A DNA stretch of 5,791 bases. Source: Chloroflexia bacterium (GTDB lineage Bacteria; Chloroflexota; Chloroflexia; Thermomicrobiales; JALYUS01). The notes below the pieces were generated by a model. That model made no database searches and had not been told where the DNA came from. It saw only the letters and a list, made by a program, of their open reading frames with translations. A program made the translations under genes and the position numbers. Below are positions 5,711 through 5,791 of this stretch, one piece after another. The stretch lies in assembly GCA_025924435.1 (NCBI GenBank), contig JAICIL010000290.1, positions 1 through 5,791 on the forward strand, given 5' to 3'. Position 1 is the stretch's first letter; each line of letters starts with the position of its first letter.

Positions 5711-5791
5711 ATGGCAGAGGTTGGATTGGTTCGGTTCGCGCAGGTTGCGCTCGGTGTGGCAAAGGATCAAGTCCCCGCCTACCGGACGAAG
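5711..5791 (+). CDS. Transposase, probable DDE type, N-terminal 27 residues only
   Basis: The visible product MAEVGLVRFAQVALGVAKD continues QVPAYRTK to the window edge. It matches my recollection of DDE transposases of the IS4/IS5-like groups, whose N-termini read roughly VRFAxxALxVAxxxLPPYxSK before a SKHTFTQPQL segment; too little is present to name a family. The ATG at 5711 has GGAGGG (5698-5703) 7 bases upstream; a GTG directly before it is in frame and could also serve. The catalytic acidic residues lie outside the window. Its frame differs from that of the interrupted gene, consistent with an independent reading unit. Confidence 0.6.
   Translation, partial: MAEVGLVRFAQVALGVAKDQVPAYRTK

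Larger units (their letters stand above)
5655..5791 (+). mobile_element. Left end of an insertion sequence (continues beyond window)
   Basis: The boundary is placed at about 5655 because the host reading frame loses its family character there and GGCTCTGTTGACATG resembles insertion-sequence terminal inverted repeats of the GGxxCTGTTG kind. Fifty-six bases further in a transposase-like frame starts with a strong ribosome binding site. The right terminal repeat and the target duplication are outside the window, so the exact end is uncertain by several bases and the family is not assigned. Confidence 0.6.

Noticed and set aside
1..5791. CRISPR array, tRNA or rRNA genes
   Set aside because: No regularly spaced direct repeats, cloverleaf-like segments or rRNA-like conserved stretches were seen on either strand by eye.

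Overview
The window is GC-rich and carries ordinary housekeeping enzymes plus a compositionally different right edge. Gene content, strong GC bias, GGAGG-type ribosome binding sites and the two kinds of intergenic palindromic repeat suggest a high-GC environmental bacterium. A Chloroflexota (Thermomicrobia-like) lineage is my best guess from the style of the proteins and repeats, but nothing here proves it.

Left part (1-2176, minus strand): a two-gene operon. A 507-residue acyl-CoA synthetase closely resembling oxalate-CoA ligases (Pcs60/AAE3 type) is followed, with a 4-base ATGA stop/start overlap, by a 2-dehydropantoate 2-reductase (PanE/ApbA family) that runs off the left edge. The ligase consumes CoA and the reductase belongs to the pantothenate/CoA supply pathway or is a paralogue acting on another 2-oxo acid.

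Divergent region (2177-2399): 223 bases without a gene. It holds the ligase Shine-Dalgarno, a 12-base palindrome, a 7-base-arm inverted repeat, and two copies of a GC-rich hairpin repeat in opposite orientation. The right-hand copy ends 2 bases before the hisC start codon.

Middle (2400-5089, plus strand): hisC (histidinol-phosphate aminotransferase), a 239-base intergenic stretch with a perfect 22-base palindrome, a 67-residue protein of unknown function, and a medium-chain zinc alcohol dehydrogenase 45 bases further on. The last two may be co-transcribed.

Right part (5090-5791): composition falls to about 56% GC. After a TATAAT box there is a 144-residue protein of the nucleoside 2-deoxyribosyltransferase-like (DRHyd/TIR-like) type. 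Three bases later a second gene begins with the same kind of N-terminus (FVIMPFAPELHYFYLYL), but after about 26 codons it runs into what appears to be the left end of an insertion sequence, whose transposase starts at 5711. I read this as a tandem pair of nucleotide-processing or nucleotide-sensing proteins, possibly a defence or conflict module, whose second member is broken by the insertion. A 13-bp hairpin inside the insertion-sequence end buries the transposase ribosome binding site. No tRNA, rRNA or CRISPR array is visible, and no gene-free stretch exceeds 300 bases.
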